NCBI GenBank assembly: GCA_035535055.1
Contig: DATLQT010000031.1
Coordinates: 3,062-67,061, forward strand
DNA from: UBA6019 sp035535055
Lineage (GTDB): Bacteria; Chloroflexota; Dormibacteria; Dormibacterales; Dormibacteraceae
DNA length: 64,000 bases
Direction of reading: 5' to 3'
Of this stretch, positions 35,052-45,226 are shown in pieces (the stretch's first letter is position 1; the number at the start of each line of letters is the position of its first letter). Made by a program: the position numbers and the translations under genes. The notes beneath the pieces were generated by a model. The model was not told the origin of the DNA. It did no database searches and was given only the letters and a program-made list of their open reading frames with translations.

Positions 35052-37010
35052 TCAGAAGTTCTCGATCTCGACCGGGGTGACGGGGTCCGCCAGGTCGAAG
35101 TCGAACACCTGGGAGTAGAAGTACATCTCGCCCTCCAAGGACCGCTTGATGTTCTCCGCCTTCCGAAAGCCGTGCTGCTCACCCTCGAAGGCGAGGTAGG
35201 CGACCGGCAGGCCCTTGCGACGGAGCGCGTCGACGATCAGCTCCGACTGGTTGGGCGGGACGATCTTGTCCTCCAGGCCCTGGAACACGATCAGGGGGCA
35301 GTCGAAGGCCTCCACATGGGTCAGCGGCGACCGTTCGACGTAGAGGTCACGCGCTTGCGGCCACGGCCCGATGAGGGAGTCGAGATAGCGGGACTCGAAC
35401 TTGTGGGTGTCCTTCACGAAGGGCAGCAGGTCACTCAGCCCGAAGTAGTTGGCGCCGGCCCGGAAGTAATCGCGCGTGGTGAGCGCGCAGAGCGTCGTGT
35501 AGCCGCCGGCGCTACCGCCCGCGATCGCCACCCGCCGCGGATCGGCCAGTCCCTGCGCGACGAGGTGGCGGGCGGCGTTGACGCAGTCGTCCACGTCCAT
35601 GACGCCCCACTTGCCGTTGAGGCGCCGGCGGTACTCGGTGCCGTAGCCGGTGGAACCACCGTAGTTCACGTCGACAACCGCCCAGCCGCGGCTGGTCCAG
35701 TACTGCATCTGCAGGTTGAGAAGCGAGGTGGCCGCCGCGGTCGGCCCGCCGTGGCAGTGGACCAGCAGCGGGGGCGCCTCGTCGGCAGGCTCGAAATCGG
35801 GGTTGAGCGGCGGGTAGTAGAAGGCGAAGGCCGTCCGCCCGTCCTCGGTCGGGAACTCGATCGATTCCGGCTCCGAGAGCCAGTCTGGACCGACTGCGAC
35901 CTGGAGCGAGGAGCGGAGCACCTCGGGCGGGCTTCCGTCGAGGGGCTGGCGGACGACGGCCATCGGCAGCTTCGGCGAACCAGCGCAGAAATAGGCGTCG
36001 CCGGCGCGCGCGACCACGTAGCCGAAGGAGGTGTACCCGTTCTCGATGCTCGTCAGGAGGCCGTGCTCGAGCACGCCAAAGCCGCCGGAGCCGTTTTCGA
36101 TCCAGCTGCAGGCGATCCGCCCATCGCCGGCGAAGGCATAGGTAGACTGCCGGAAGACCCACTGCGGCAGGCCGAACTCGGCGCTGGTCTCGGTCAGGTT
36201 GCGAGGGCCCTCCTCCTCCAGCCGGTAGAGGTTCCACCAGCCGTTCTCATCGGAGACGTAGTGGAGATCGCCGCCCGGCGACCACTCGGGCTGGAAGACC
36301 GAGACGGCGCCGCCGCCCGCGACCATCCGGGGGTTACCGACCGAGCCATCGACGGCGAGCTCGCCGACCCAGAGCTCGGTCCCGTCCCAGGGCAGGTTCG
36401 GATGGTTCCAGGTCAGCCAGCAGAGATGCCGGCTGTCGGGCGCCAGGCGCGGATTGGAGTAAAAGTCATTGCCCTCAATCACCACCGACTCGGACTCGCC
36501 GTCGAGTCCGAGAGCGACGATGACGTTGACAGCCTGTCGGCCCTGGTCGGCGTGGTCCTCCCGCACCGAGTAGAGGAAGCCGCGGGAACGGTCGACGACG
36601 AAGTCGGCATAACGGCGGTCGACCGCCTCCGTCAGCGGCCGCGGCGCGCCGCCGGCGTCCTGGCGGTACAGGCGCTGATCGTCGAAGTTGCTGAACCAGA
36701 CGGTGCCAGCGTCCACGGCGAAAGCGCCGCCGCCGTACTCGTGGACCCGGGTTCGGGCGTTGAAGCCGGGAGGAGTCACATCGCTGATCGAGCCTTCGGC
36801 GGAGCGGCGGACGATCACCACCCGACCCCCCTCGGCGGGTCGCTGCTCGCTCCAGTAGAGGTCCTCGCCGTCGAACCAGAGGCTGGACGGCGTAATCGTC
36901 CCGGCGACGATCAGGTCGGCCGTGATCGACGACCGCCAGGAGCCGTACGGGGCAGCGGTCAGTTCAGCCGCTCGAAGATCATCGCCATCCCCTGTCCCCC
37001 GCCGACGCAC
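35052..37010 (-). CDS. S9-family prolyl oligopeptidase-like serine peptidase
   Basis: An up to 652-residue protein: N-terminal seven-bladed propeller (~residues 40-390), C-terminal alpha/beta hydrolase. Catalytic Ser in GGSAGGYTT, Asp in GLEDKIVPPNQ, His in EGEQHGF, with HCHGGPTA as the oxyanion loop. The family-like region starts about residue 17 (ELTAAPYGSWRS), so translation may begin after the GTG at 37010, which lies inside the thiolase gene; no better start codon is visible. No signal peptide, so cytoplasmic. Confidence 0.85.
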   Translation of the reverse strand: MRRRGTGDGDDLRAAELTAAPYGSWRSSITADLIVAGTITPSSLWFDGEDLYWSEQRPAEGGRVVIVRRSAEGSISDVTPPGFNARTRVHEYGGGAFAVDAGTVWFSNFDDQRLYRQDAGGAPRPLTEAVDRRYADFVVDRSRGFLYSVREDHADQGRQAVNVIVALGLDGESESVVIEGNDFYSNPRLAPDSRHLCWLTWNHPNLPWDGTELWVGELAVDGSVGNPRMVAGGGAVSVFQPEWSPGGDLHYVSDENGWWNLYRLEEEGPRNLTETSAEFGLPQWVFRQSTYAFAGDGRIACSWIENGSGGFGVLEHGLLTSIENGYTSFGYVVARAGDAYFCAGSPKLPMAVVRQPLDGSPPEVLRSSLQVAVGPDWLSEPESIEFPTEDGRTAFAFYYPPLNPDFEPADEAPPLLVHCHGGPTAAATSLLNLQMQYWTSRGWAVVDVNYGGSTGYGTEYRRRLNGKWGVMDVDDCVNAARHLVAQGLADPRRVAIAGGSAGGYTTLCALTTRDYFRAGANYFGLSDLLPFVKDTHKFESRYLDSLIGPWPQARDLYVERSPLTHVEAFDCPLIVFQGLEDKIVPPNQSELIVDALRRKGLPVAYLAFEGEQHGFRKAENIKRSLEGEMYFYSQVFDFDLADPVTPVEIENF

Positions 37011-38122
37011 ATCGTCTCCAGCCCGATCGTCTGGTCGCGCTCCTGGAGCCCGTTGAGGATCGTGCAGAGGATCCGGACGCCGGTCATCCCGAACGGGTGG
37101 CCGAGCGCGATCGCGCCGCCATGGGGGTTCAACTTGTCGCTGAAGGGATCGACGCCGAGGGCGCGAGCGGAGGGGATCACCTGGGCAGCGAAGGCCTCGT
37201 TGATCTCCAGGATGTCGACGTCGTCGATGGTCATCCCGGCGCGCTTGAGCGCGGCGCGCGAGGCCTGGATCGGGCCCAGGCCCATGAACTCCGGCTCCAG
37301 GGCGGAGACGCCGGTGGAGACGATGCGGGCGATCGGCTTGATGCCCAGCTCCTTCGCCTTGGTGTCGGACATCACGACGACTGCGGCGGCCCCGTCGTTG
37401 AGTGGGCAGGCGTTGCCGGCGGTGACCTTGCCGTTCTCCCGGAAGACCGGCTGGAGCTGGGAGAGAGCCTCCACACTGGTGCCCGGCCGGGGGCCGTCGT
37501 CCTTGCTGAAGGTCTCCCCGTTGGGCAGCGGCACGGGAATGATCTCGCGGTCGAAGAAGCCATCGTCGCGTGCTTTGACGGCCGCGTCCTGGCTCTTGAC
37601 CGCGTAGCGATCCATCTCCTCGCGGCTGATGTTCTCGCGCTCGGCGACGTTCTCGGCCGTCTGGCCCATCGCGATGTAGATGTCCGGGTACTCCTCGCTG
37701 TTGCCAGGGACCAGCCGCGAGTTGTAGGTGTCGGGCGCGTCAGGGTAGCCGCTGCCGTAGCGCGAAACGCACTCGACGCCGGCGCTGACGAAGACGTCAC
37801 CCTCGCCCGCCCTGATGGCGTGGGCGGCCATCCGGGTCGTCATCAGCGACGACGAGCAGTAGCGGTTGACCGTCACGCCCGGCACGTCGAGATGGGCGAG
37901 GATGCTGATCACCCGGCCGATGTTGTGACCCTGCTCGCCACCCGGCAGCCCGCAGCCGCAGATCACGTCCTCGATCTCGGCCCGGTTCAGCTCGGGCACC
38001 TTGTCAACTACCTTGCCGAGGACGTAGGAGGCGAGGTCGTCGGGGCGGACATCGACAAGGGAACCCTTCCGAGCGCGGCCGATCGGGGAACGGCCGTAGG
38101 CGACGATCACGGCTTCAGTCAT
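36959..38122 (-). CDS. Acetyl-CoA acyltransferase (thiolase)
   Basis: A 387-residue thiolase. Nucleophile Cys in VNRYCSSSLMTTRMA, the NEAFAAQ motif, catalytic His in NPHGGAIALGHPFGMTG, and second Cys in ETMCVGGGQGMAM are all present. Degradative (FadA-like) versus biosynthetic use is not clear. ATG 38122 overlaps the stop of a 48-codon gene; the peptidase gene overlaps its end by about 50 bases. Confidence 0.92.
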   Translation of the reverse strand: MTEAVIVAYGRSPIGRARKGSLVDVRPDDLASYVLGKVVDKVPELNRAEIEDVICGCGLPGGEQGHNIGRVISILAHLDVPGVTVNRYCSSSLMTTRMAAHAIRAGEGDVFVSAGVECVSRYGSGYPDAPDTYNSRLVPGNSEEYPDIYIAMGQTAENVAERENISREEMDRYAVKSQDAAVKARDDGFFDREIIPVPLPNGETFSKDDGPRPGTSVEALSQLQPVFRENGKVTAGNACPLNDGAAAVVVMSDTKAKELGIKPIARIVSTGVSALEPEFMGLGPIQASRAALKRAGMTIDDVDILEINEAFAAQVIPSARALGVDPFSDKLNPHGGAIALGHPFGMTGVRILCTILNGLQERDQTIGLETMCVGGGQGMAMIFERLN

Positions 38123-38265
38123 GCAACTGAGTCTATTCCGAGCCGCGAACTCGAAGGGGTCTGGGCGCCTCGCCGGGCGGCCTGGACCGCGAACACCACG
38201 GCGCCAAAGGCGAGCGCGATGAGGACGAGGTGACGGATCCGCTTCAGCCTCTGAGCGCCCACCAT
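38119..38265 (-). CDS. 48-residue single-span membrane microprotein upstream of thiolase
   Basis: A 49-codon frame starting ATG 38265 and ending in a TGA that overlaps the thiolase ATG (ATGA). The product has a basic start (MVGAQRLKRIRH), one membrane helix (LVLIALAFGAVVFAVQAA), a positive RR patch and a short polar tail. The start-stop overlap and the good hydrophobic profile argue for real translation. It may couple translation or anchor a partner; no family recognised. Confidence 0.55.
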   Translation of the reverse strand: MVGAQRLKRIRHLVLIALAFGAVVFAVQAARRGAQTPSSSRLGIDSVA

Positions 38266-38362
38266 GGTCCGACGATCCGGGTTGCGGCCCTACCGGCGAA
38301 CGTACCGGGCAGCCGCGGGGCGGACCGGCACTCGGCCGCCTAGTAAGGTGCGAAGCCAAGGG

Positions 38363-38896
38363 ATGAGGTTGAGATCCGTCTCTCGCGTGAGACTTGCCGG
38401 CTGGGCGGTGGCCGGCGCCCTCGCCGGCGGCCTCTTCGCGGTGCTCGGCTGGGGCCTCGCCCACCCAGCCGCCGGCGCCTCCTCGGTCGCGGCCGGCAGG
38501 CCCGCGCCTGAGCTGGAGGTCCAGACCTTCACCGGCGACACGGTCACGGTCGCCTCGCTGCGTGGGCGGCCGCTGGTCCTCAACTTCTGGGCCTCCTGGT
38601 GCGGGCCCTGCCGGCAGGAGGCCCCGATCCTCGCCGCCGCGGCCCAGGCCCACCCCGAAATTGGGTTCCTGGGCGCCGCCATCGAGGACTCGGCGGGCCC
38701 GGCCAGGGCCTTCGAGGCCGAGTTCAAGGTCCCCTACTCCGACGGCATCGACGGCCAGGCCGGCTATCTGCGCTACGGGGTCACCGGTCCGCCCGAGACC
38801 TACTTCATAGACGCCGGGGGCACGATCCGCGACCGCTACGCCGGCCCCCTCGACGCGCCGACGCTGGACCGCTACCTGGCGAGGCTCGGCTCGTGA
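38363..38896 (+). CDS. TlpA/ResA-type thiol-disulfide protein
   Basis: A 177-residue membrane-anchored thioredoxin-like protein: N-terminal helix (LAGWAVAGALAGGLFAVLGW), then the redoxin domain with WASWCGPCRQE (CxxC) at about residue 78, and cis-Pro region TGPPETYFI. Likely reduces apocytochrome or other periplasmic-side thiols. ATG 38363 chosen because upstream residues are Arg-rich without family character. Stop overlaps the next gene (GTGA). Confidence 0.85.
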   Translation: MRLRSVSRVRLAGWAVAGALAGGLFAVLGWGLAHPAAGASSVAAGRPAPELEVQTFTGDTVTVASLRGRPLVLNFWASWCGPCRQEAPILAAAAQAHPEIGFLGAAIEDSAGPARAFEAEFKVPYSDGIDGQAGYLRYGVTGPPETYFIDAGGTIRDRYAGPLDAPTLDRYLARLGS

Positions 38897-40278
38897 GCCG
38901 GCGCGCGCTGGGGATGGCGGCGGCCGCCACGCTGGTGGCGCTCGGCCTGGTCTCCGCCTTCATAGGCATCCATCTCAACCCGGCCAGCGGCGGCACCCTG
39001 CTGGTCGAGCTGAGCTCCCGTTCGGGCGACAGCATCGGCGATACCCAAATCGAGCTGCACTCCCCAGCCGGCTGGAGCTCCCTCGCCCACCTCTCCAACA
39101 CCACGGTGCCAGCGGCCCCAAAGACGGTCACGGCCGCCGAGGTCGATGTGGCCCCCGCCGAGTACGACGGCATCCGGCTGGCCTCGGCCGACCTCAAGGC
39201 GTCGATCACCATCCGCGCCGGCCAGGTCGAACCGGTCCTGATTAGCGTGGCAGGAGGCGTCCCCCAGGCCGCCTACGCCGGCGGGCAGGATTTCAACGAC
39301 GGCCTCCTCGGCCTCCAGGGGAGGCTCAAATCGCTGCCCGACTTCGCGCTCGTGGACCAGGACGGCCAGACCGTCAGCCGCCAGGCGGTGGCCGGCTCGG
39401 TCCTGGTGCTGGCCGCCTTCCACACCACCTGCCACGACACCTGCCCCCTCTACACCTCGATCCTGCATCAGCTTCGCGGCGAGGTCCCCAGCTCGGTCCA
39501 CCTCCTCGAGGTGAGCACCGACCCCGCCGTGGACGACGTCGCCGCGCTGAAGGCCTACGCGCAGCTGGCCGACACCAGCTGGCCGCTTCTCACCGGCAGC
39601 CAGGCCCAGCTGGAGGCCTTCTGGTCGACCTTCGGAGTGCAGCTTTCGGGTGCCGACTCGCACACCAACTTCCTCGGCGTCTTCGACGCCAACGGCTTCC
39701 TCCACCAGGTCGAGACCGGAATTCCCGACGCCGGGAGCGTGCCGGGCGGTCTGGCTGCCGTCCTGAGCCCGGTCGGCCTCAGCGAGCTGCACAGCCACGG
39801 CGACGGCTGGGACGCGGCCCAGGTCGCCGACCAGGTCCGCACCGCCGCCGCGCTGGGCGACCCCTCGGCGGGAGGCGGCGGCCGGGCGCCGGCCTTCTCG
39901 GTGGCGGGGCTGAACGGCGGCAGGGTCGCGCTGGCCGACTTCGGCGGCGGACCGCTGATCGTCAACTTCTGGGCCAGCAGCTGCGCGCCCTGCCGCCAGG
40001 AGATGCCGCTCATCGCCAGCGAGGCGGCCTCCCACCACGTGAAGGTCCTGCTGGTCGACGAGCGCGACAGCGCCTCGGCGGCCCGCGCCTTCCTGCGCCA
40101 GGTGGGCGTCAACGAGCCGGTCGCCGCCGACCCCGACGGCGCCGTCGGTCGCCTCTATGGCGTCAGCGTGCTGCCGGTGACGGTCTTCATCCGCGCCGAC
40201 GGCAGCATCGAGGGCAAGTACCTCGGCGAGACCGACGCCGCCGTCCTGGGGGCACACCTCACCGCGATCGGAGCCTAG
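38893..40278 (+). CDS. SCO1/SenC-like and TlpA-like double-domain protein
   Basis: A 461-residue anchored protein with two thioredoxin-fold domains. After an N-terminal helix (ALGMAAAATLVALGLVSAF) and a ~110-residue beta-rich region, residues ~150-300 form a SCO-like domain with HTTCHDTCPLYT (CxxxC) and a possible metal His in DSHTNFLGVFD. Residues ~325-461 form a TlpA-like redoxin with WASSCAPCRQE. It overlaps tlpA by GTGA. SCO proteins deliver copper to cytochrome oxidase and need reduced thiols, which a TlpA domain could supply; this pairing is inferred. Confidence 0.82.
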   Translation: MSRRALGMAAAATLVALGLVSAFIGIHLNPASGGTLLVELSSRSGDSIGDTQIELHSPAGWSSLAHLSNTTVPAAPKTVTAAEVDVAPAEYDGIRLASADLKASITIRAGQVEPVLISVAGGVPQAAYAGGQDFNDGLLGLQGRLKSLPDFALVDQDGQTVSRQAVAGSVLVLAAFHTTCHDTCPLYTSILHQLRGEVPSSVHLLEVSTDPAVDDVAALKAYAQLADTSWPLLTGSQAQLEAFWSTFGVQLSGADSHTNFLGVFDANGFLHQVETGIPDAGSVPGGLAAVLSPVGLSELHSHGDGWDAAQVADQVRTAAALGDPSAGGGGRAPAFSVAGLNGGRVALADFGGGPLIVNFWASSCAPCRQEMPLIASEAASHHVKVLLVDERDSASAARAFLRQVGVNEPVAADPDGAVGRLYGVSVLPVTVFIRADGSIEGKYLGETDAAVLGAHLTAIGA

Positions 40279-41159
40279 ATGCGCGTGATCCTGGCGAGCG
40301 GCAGCCGGGGTCCCCGCCGGGGAGCGGTGATCCCGGCCATCTCGAGGAGCTGGACGACCCGCGCCCGGTGGCCTCGGTAGGGCTCCAGCAGCTCCAGCAT
40401 CCGCTCGTCGGTCCCCCGCGGCTCCCCCGCCAGCGCCCAGCTGACCAGGTTGGGGAGGTGGTAGTCGCCGACCGAGACGGCGTCGGGGTCGCCGAGGGCG
40501 ACCACCGCGACCTCCGCCGCGGTCCAGGCGCCGATGCCGGGGAGCGCGGTCAACCGCCGGCGGGCGTCGGCGGGCGACATCGCGGCTGCCTCCTCCAGGC
40601 GTCCGGCGTGGGAGGCGGCACCGATGATGGTCCGGGCGCGGCGCAGCTCCACCCCCCAGCGGTGGAACGCCCAGTAGGGCGTGGCGGACAGCTTCTCCGG
40701 CGATGGTGGCACCCGGAGCGGCAGCGGGCCGGGCGCGGTCTCGCCCAGCTCGGCGAGGAGCCGCCGGTGGGCGTATCGGGCCTGGACCCCGATCACCTTC
40801 TGCTCCAGGATCGCTGGCACCAGTGCCTCGAAGACCGCCTCGGTCCGCGGGATCCGAATGCCGCGGTGCCGGCGGTGCAGCTCCGCCAGCAGCGGGTGCC
40901 GGGGCTCGAAGGGCGGCGCCTCCCGGTCCTCGCCGACGAGGGTGGCGGCGTGCTCGCAGAGCCAATCGGCGCCCGGGCCCCAGGCCTCGACCCGGAGCAC
41001 GTCACCGTCCAGCCAGAGCCGCTCGGTGGCGAGGCCCGCAGGGGTCCGGGTCGCCCGCCAGGCGCCGGGCGCGGCGACCCTTGGCAGACGGGAGCGCGCG
41101 AGGGTGGCGGCGAGGTCGAGCGGTCGGCACAGGCGGACGCTGATCCGGCTCGTCTCCAC
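40275..41159 (-). CDS. DNA-3-methyladenine glycosylase II-type (HhH-GPD) protein
   Basis: A 294-residue HhH-GPD base-excision glycosylase. The helix-hairpin-helix LTALPGIGAWTAAEVAVVAL is followed at the expected distance by the catalytic Asp in DPDAVSVGDYHL. PRTEAVFEALVPAILEQKV is the usual helix before it. No 4Fe-4S cysteines, so AlkA-like rather than Nth/MutY. GTG 41159 preferred: the ATG 33 bases upstream would put a palindrome into the coding part. Confidence 0.85.
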   Translation of the reverse strand: METSRISVRLCRPLDLAATLARSRLPRVAAPGAWRATRTPAGLATERLWLDGDVLRVEAWGPGADWLCEHAATLVGEDREAPPFEPRHPLLAELHRRHRGIRIPRTEAVFEALVPAILEQKVIGVQARYAHRRLLAELGETAPGPLPLRVPPSPEKLSATPYWAFHRWGVELRRARTIIGAASHAGRLEEAAAMSPADARRRLTALPGIGAWTAAEVAVVALGDPDAVSVGDYHLPNLVSWALAGEPRGTDERMLELLEPYRGHRARVVQLLEMAGITAPRRGPRLPLARITRI

Positions 41160-41163
41160 GACT

Positions 41164-41183
41164 CCGCAGGCTACAGCCTGCGG
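41164..41183. other. Perfect palindromic hairpin upstream of the glycosylase gene
   Basis: CCGCAGGCT, two bases, AGCCTGCGG: nine perfect pairs between the VOC gene stop and the glycosylase start. No T-tract follows on the minus strand, so it is at best a pause or processing site; it might also be an operator. Confidence 0.5.
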
Positions 41184-41222
41184 ATGGCCCAACCGGGGGG
41201 AAGCCAGGTACGCCCGTCCGAC

Positions 41223-41647
41223 TCAGAGAAAGAGCCTGGCGCCCTCATCGCCGCCGACCGGGACCAGCTCGCCGACGAGTGCGGTGTCGAGCGAGTCGGC
41301 GTCGGCGGCATTGACCTCCACCTGGTTCCCGGAGGGGTCGCGGACATACATCTGGGCGGCCCCGTCGGGCAGCCGGCGGACGCGCGCGGTGTCCAGCCAG
41401 CCACGGTCGCGGGCGGTGCGGTAGACGGCCTCGAGGTCGTCCACGGTGACCGCGAAGTGGTGGTTGCTGGGCGCCTCCACCGGGCGCTGAAAGAGGTGCA
41501 GCTGGGAATCCCCGACCTTAAGCCAGCGAACCGGGTGACCGAAGTGGGGCGCCGGGATGCGCCTCATGCCGAACAGCTCACGATAGAAGGCCTCCGACCG
41601 GTCGAGGTCGAGCGCGTGGATGCTGACGTGGTTGAGACGGAGCGCCG

Positions 41648-41651
<4 letters not shown>
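41223..41651 (-). CDS. VOC-superfamily (glyoxalase/dioxygenase-like) protein
   Basis: A 142-residue metalloprotein of the vicinal oxygen chelate fold: LNHVSIHALDLDRSEAFYRE at the start, HFAVTVDDLEAVYRTARD as second half-fold, YVRDPSGNQVEV at the end with a metal-ligand Glu. The start overlaps the typA stop (ATGA). Activity unknown. Confidence 0.8.
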
Positions 41652-43471
<1,820 letters not shown>

Positions 43472-43504
43472 TTTCTTTCAGTCTTGGTCGCCGGCGGAAA
43501 AGAA

Positions 43505-43538
43505 AACCCCGCGCGGTCTCGTGCGACCACGCGGGGTT
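43505..43538 (-). terminator. Intrinsic terminator of cspA
   Basis: AACCCCGCG / CGCGGGGTT outer stem with an inner GGTC/GACC stem, single mismatch between. On the minus strand it is followed by TTTTCTTTTCC, a good U-tract, 16 bases after the cspA stop. Confidence 0.88.
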
Positions 43539-43554
43539 CCGGAAGTCCCGAGTA

Positions 43555-43752
43555 TTAGGCGATCCGGACGCTCTTCGCGCGCGGACCCTTGGGGCTCGCC
43601 TCGATCTCGAAGGTGACCTTCTCGCCGCCGTTCAGGCTGTCGAAGTCGCCCTCGGTGCCGCTGCGGTGGAAGAAGTACTCCTTGCCGTCCTCAGCCGCGA
43701 TAAAGCCGAAGCCACGGTCGGAGACGAGCTTCTTGATGGTTCCTGTCTGCAT
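43555..43752 (-). CDS. cspA: Cold-shock domain protein
   Basis: A 65-residue single cold-shock domain: TIKKLVSDRGFGFIAAEDG carries RNP1 (GFGFI), then KEYFFHRS (RNP2-like, FFH). Binds single-stranded RNA/DNA. RBS AGGAGA is 9 bases before ATG 43752. A 10-base inverted repeat in its leader could form a long stem. Confidence 0.94.
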   Translation of the reverse strand: MQTGTIKKLVSDRGFGFIAAEDGKEYFFHRSGTEGDFDSLNGGEKVTFEIEASPKGPRAKSVRIA

Positions 43753-43770
43753 GTCGTCGGTTTCTCCTGT

Positions 43771-43822
43771 CTTCTCGAACGATATCGATGGTTTCCCTTA
43801 ACGCACGGGCCTGTTCGAGAAG
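43771..43822 (-). promoter_or_regulatory. Long-range stem in the cspA leader
   Basis: CTTCTCGAAC (43771-43780) and GTTCGAGAAG (43813-43822) are perfect reverse complements separated by 32 bases. If transcribed, the leader of cspA would fold a 10-pair stem just ahead of the RBS. Cold-shock genes elsewhere are regulated by leader structure; here that is only inferred. Confidence 0.5.
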
Positions 43823-43942
43823 AACACTCTGAGAGACGACCACGGCGGAAAGCGCCAAACTCCACAACTCACCGGAGCCGGCGACGACAATGGTACCCGA
43901 AACCGGGCCCGGCCAATCCGGTTTGATTCCGGGGTTCGAGAG

Positions 43943-44749
43943 ATGGGACGAGGACTCGAAGGTAAGGTCGCGCTGGTCACCGGCGCCGGCTCGCGAGGCG
44001 ACGGCATCGGGAACGGCCGCGCGGCGGCGGTGCTGCTGGCGCGCGAGGGAGTCGCGGTCGGCCTCCTCGACTCGGTCCGCGACTGGGCCGAGATGACTCT
44101 GTCCATGATCGAGGCCGAGGGCGGGCGAGCCACCGTGGTGGAGGCTGACGTCACCGACCCGTCCGCCTGCGAGGCGGCCGTGGCGGGCGTGGTGGCGACC
44201 TTCGGGCGGCTCGACGTGCTGGTGAACAACGTGGGGGTCGGAGGTCCGCCGGGCACCGCGGTGGAGGTCGACCCAGGGGCGTGGGACCAGGCGATGCGGG
44301 TGAACGTCACCTCGATGATGCTGATGGCCAAGCACTCGATCCCGGAGATGCTGAAACAGGGCGGCGGCTCGATCGTCAACCTCGCATCCGTGGCCGGGCT
44401 GCAGGGCGGCCATCCGTCGCTCCTCTACCCCACCACCAAGGCGGCGGTGATCGGCCTCACCCGCGCGATGGCGGCCCACCACGGGCCGTCCGGCATCCGC
44501 GTCAACGCGATCGCGCCGGGGATGGTCTACACGCCCATGGTCTATACGCGCGGAATGAGCGACGAGATGCGCGAGACGCGACGGCGGCGCTCCCTGCTGC
44601 AGACTGAGGGCACCGGCTGGGACGTCGGCCGGGCGGTCGTCTACCTGTCCTCCGACGACGCGCGCTGGGTGACCGGGATCGTGCTCCCGGTCGACGCCGG
44701 CGCGAGCGCGGGCTCGGTCAGCTCGCCGGTTCCCTCTTCGATGGTCTGA
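43943..44749 (+). CDS. SDR-family oxidoreductase
   Basis: A 268-residue short-chain dehydrogenase: VALVTGAGSRGDGIGNGRA has an enlarged cofactor loop compared with TGxxxGIG, NNVGVGGPPG, catalytic Ser in NLASVAG, YPTTKAA (YxxxK), and VTGIVLPVDAGASAG at the end. Substrate unknown. Its 3' end overlaps the frameshift-corrected end of the receiver gene on the other strand. Confidence 0.83.
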   Translation: MGRGLEGKVALVTGAGSRGDGIGNGRAAAVLLAREGVAVGLLDSVRDWAEMTLSMIEAEGGRATVVEADVTDPSACEAAVAGVVATFGRLDVLVNNVGVGGPPGTAVEVDPGAWDQAMRVNVTSMMLMAKHSIPEMLKQGGGSIVNLASVAGLQGGHPSLLYPTTKAAVIGLTRAMAAHHGPSGIRVNAIAPGMVYTPMVYTRGMSDEMRETRRRRSLLQTEGTGWDVGRAVVYLSSDDARWVTGIVLPVDAGASAGSVSSPVPSSMV

Positions 44750-45120
44750 GGTAAGCCTCGATCCGTCCGGCCATGAGCTCGGCTTTGAGCACGATCGCGA
44801 CCGCTCCGAGCCGGCCCGCGCGCAGTTGTGAGGTCGTCGCGCGCGCGCGAGGCGGCGACCACGACGGGCAGGGACGCCGTGCTCGGGTGCGCCTTCAGGA
44901 TCGCCAGCACGGAGAGGCCGTCGAGGTCCGCCAGCAGCTCGTCCACCACGACCAGGTCGGGGACCCGGAAGCCCTCGAGGTGGGCCCCGACCCACCAGCC
45001 GGGCGCAACCTGCACCTGATGATCCGCGGCCTCCATCCCCCGCCGGCAGCGCTCGCCGAACAGCTGGTCCTCGGCGATGACGAGGATCCGGGGTCCATGG
45101 ACGAGCGCGCTGCCGATCAC
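44718..45120 (-). pseudogene. Response-regulator receiver protein, frameshifted
   Basis: From GTG 45120 the frame gives a receiver: ILVIAEDQLFGERCRRGMEA (acidic pair), VPDLVVVDELLADLDGL with phosphoacceptor Asp, and SLPVVVAASRARDDL. Downstream of ~44829 the frame becomes Arg/Thr-rich nonsense, while the +1 frame reads QLRAGRLGAVAIVLKAELMA (conserved Lys) then GRIEAYLRPSKREPAS and stops at 44718. One base too many in or near the (CG)n run at 44836-44850 explains it. Uncorrected, the frame runs to 44641. Stand-alone receiver of ~133 residues; its upstream region has a Pho-box-like repeat. Confidence 0.72.
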
Positions 45121-45138
45121 GGCCCGAACGCCAGGGCC

Positions 45139-45171
45139 TGTGAGTTAACGGTTCGTTGAGCGGGCGTTAAA
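45139..45171 (-). promoter_or_regulatory. Putative Pho box A (three 11-bp direct repeats)
   Basis: Read on the minus strand: TTTAACGCCCG, CTCAACGAACC, GTTAACTCACA. The TTAA/TCAA/TTAA cores start at 45145, 45156 and 45167, exactly 11 bases apart. It begins 19 bases upstream of the receiver gene start. Confidence 0.62.
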
Positions 45172-45226
45172 CGTCGATTGGCCTGCTCTGACCTTGGGCT
45201 TAACCCGCGCCGCGCACCCTGACCCC

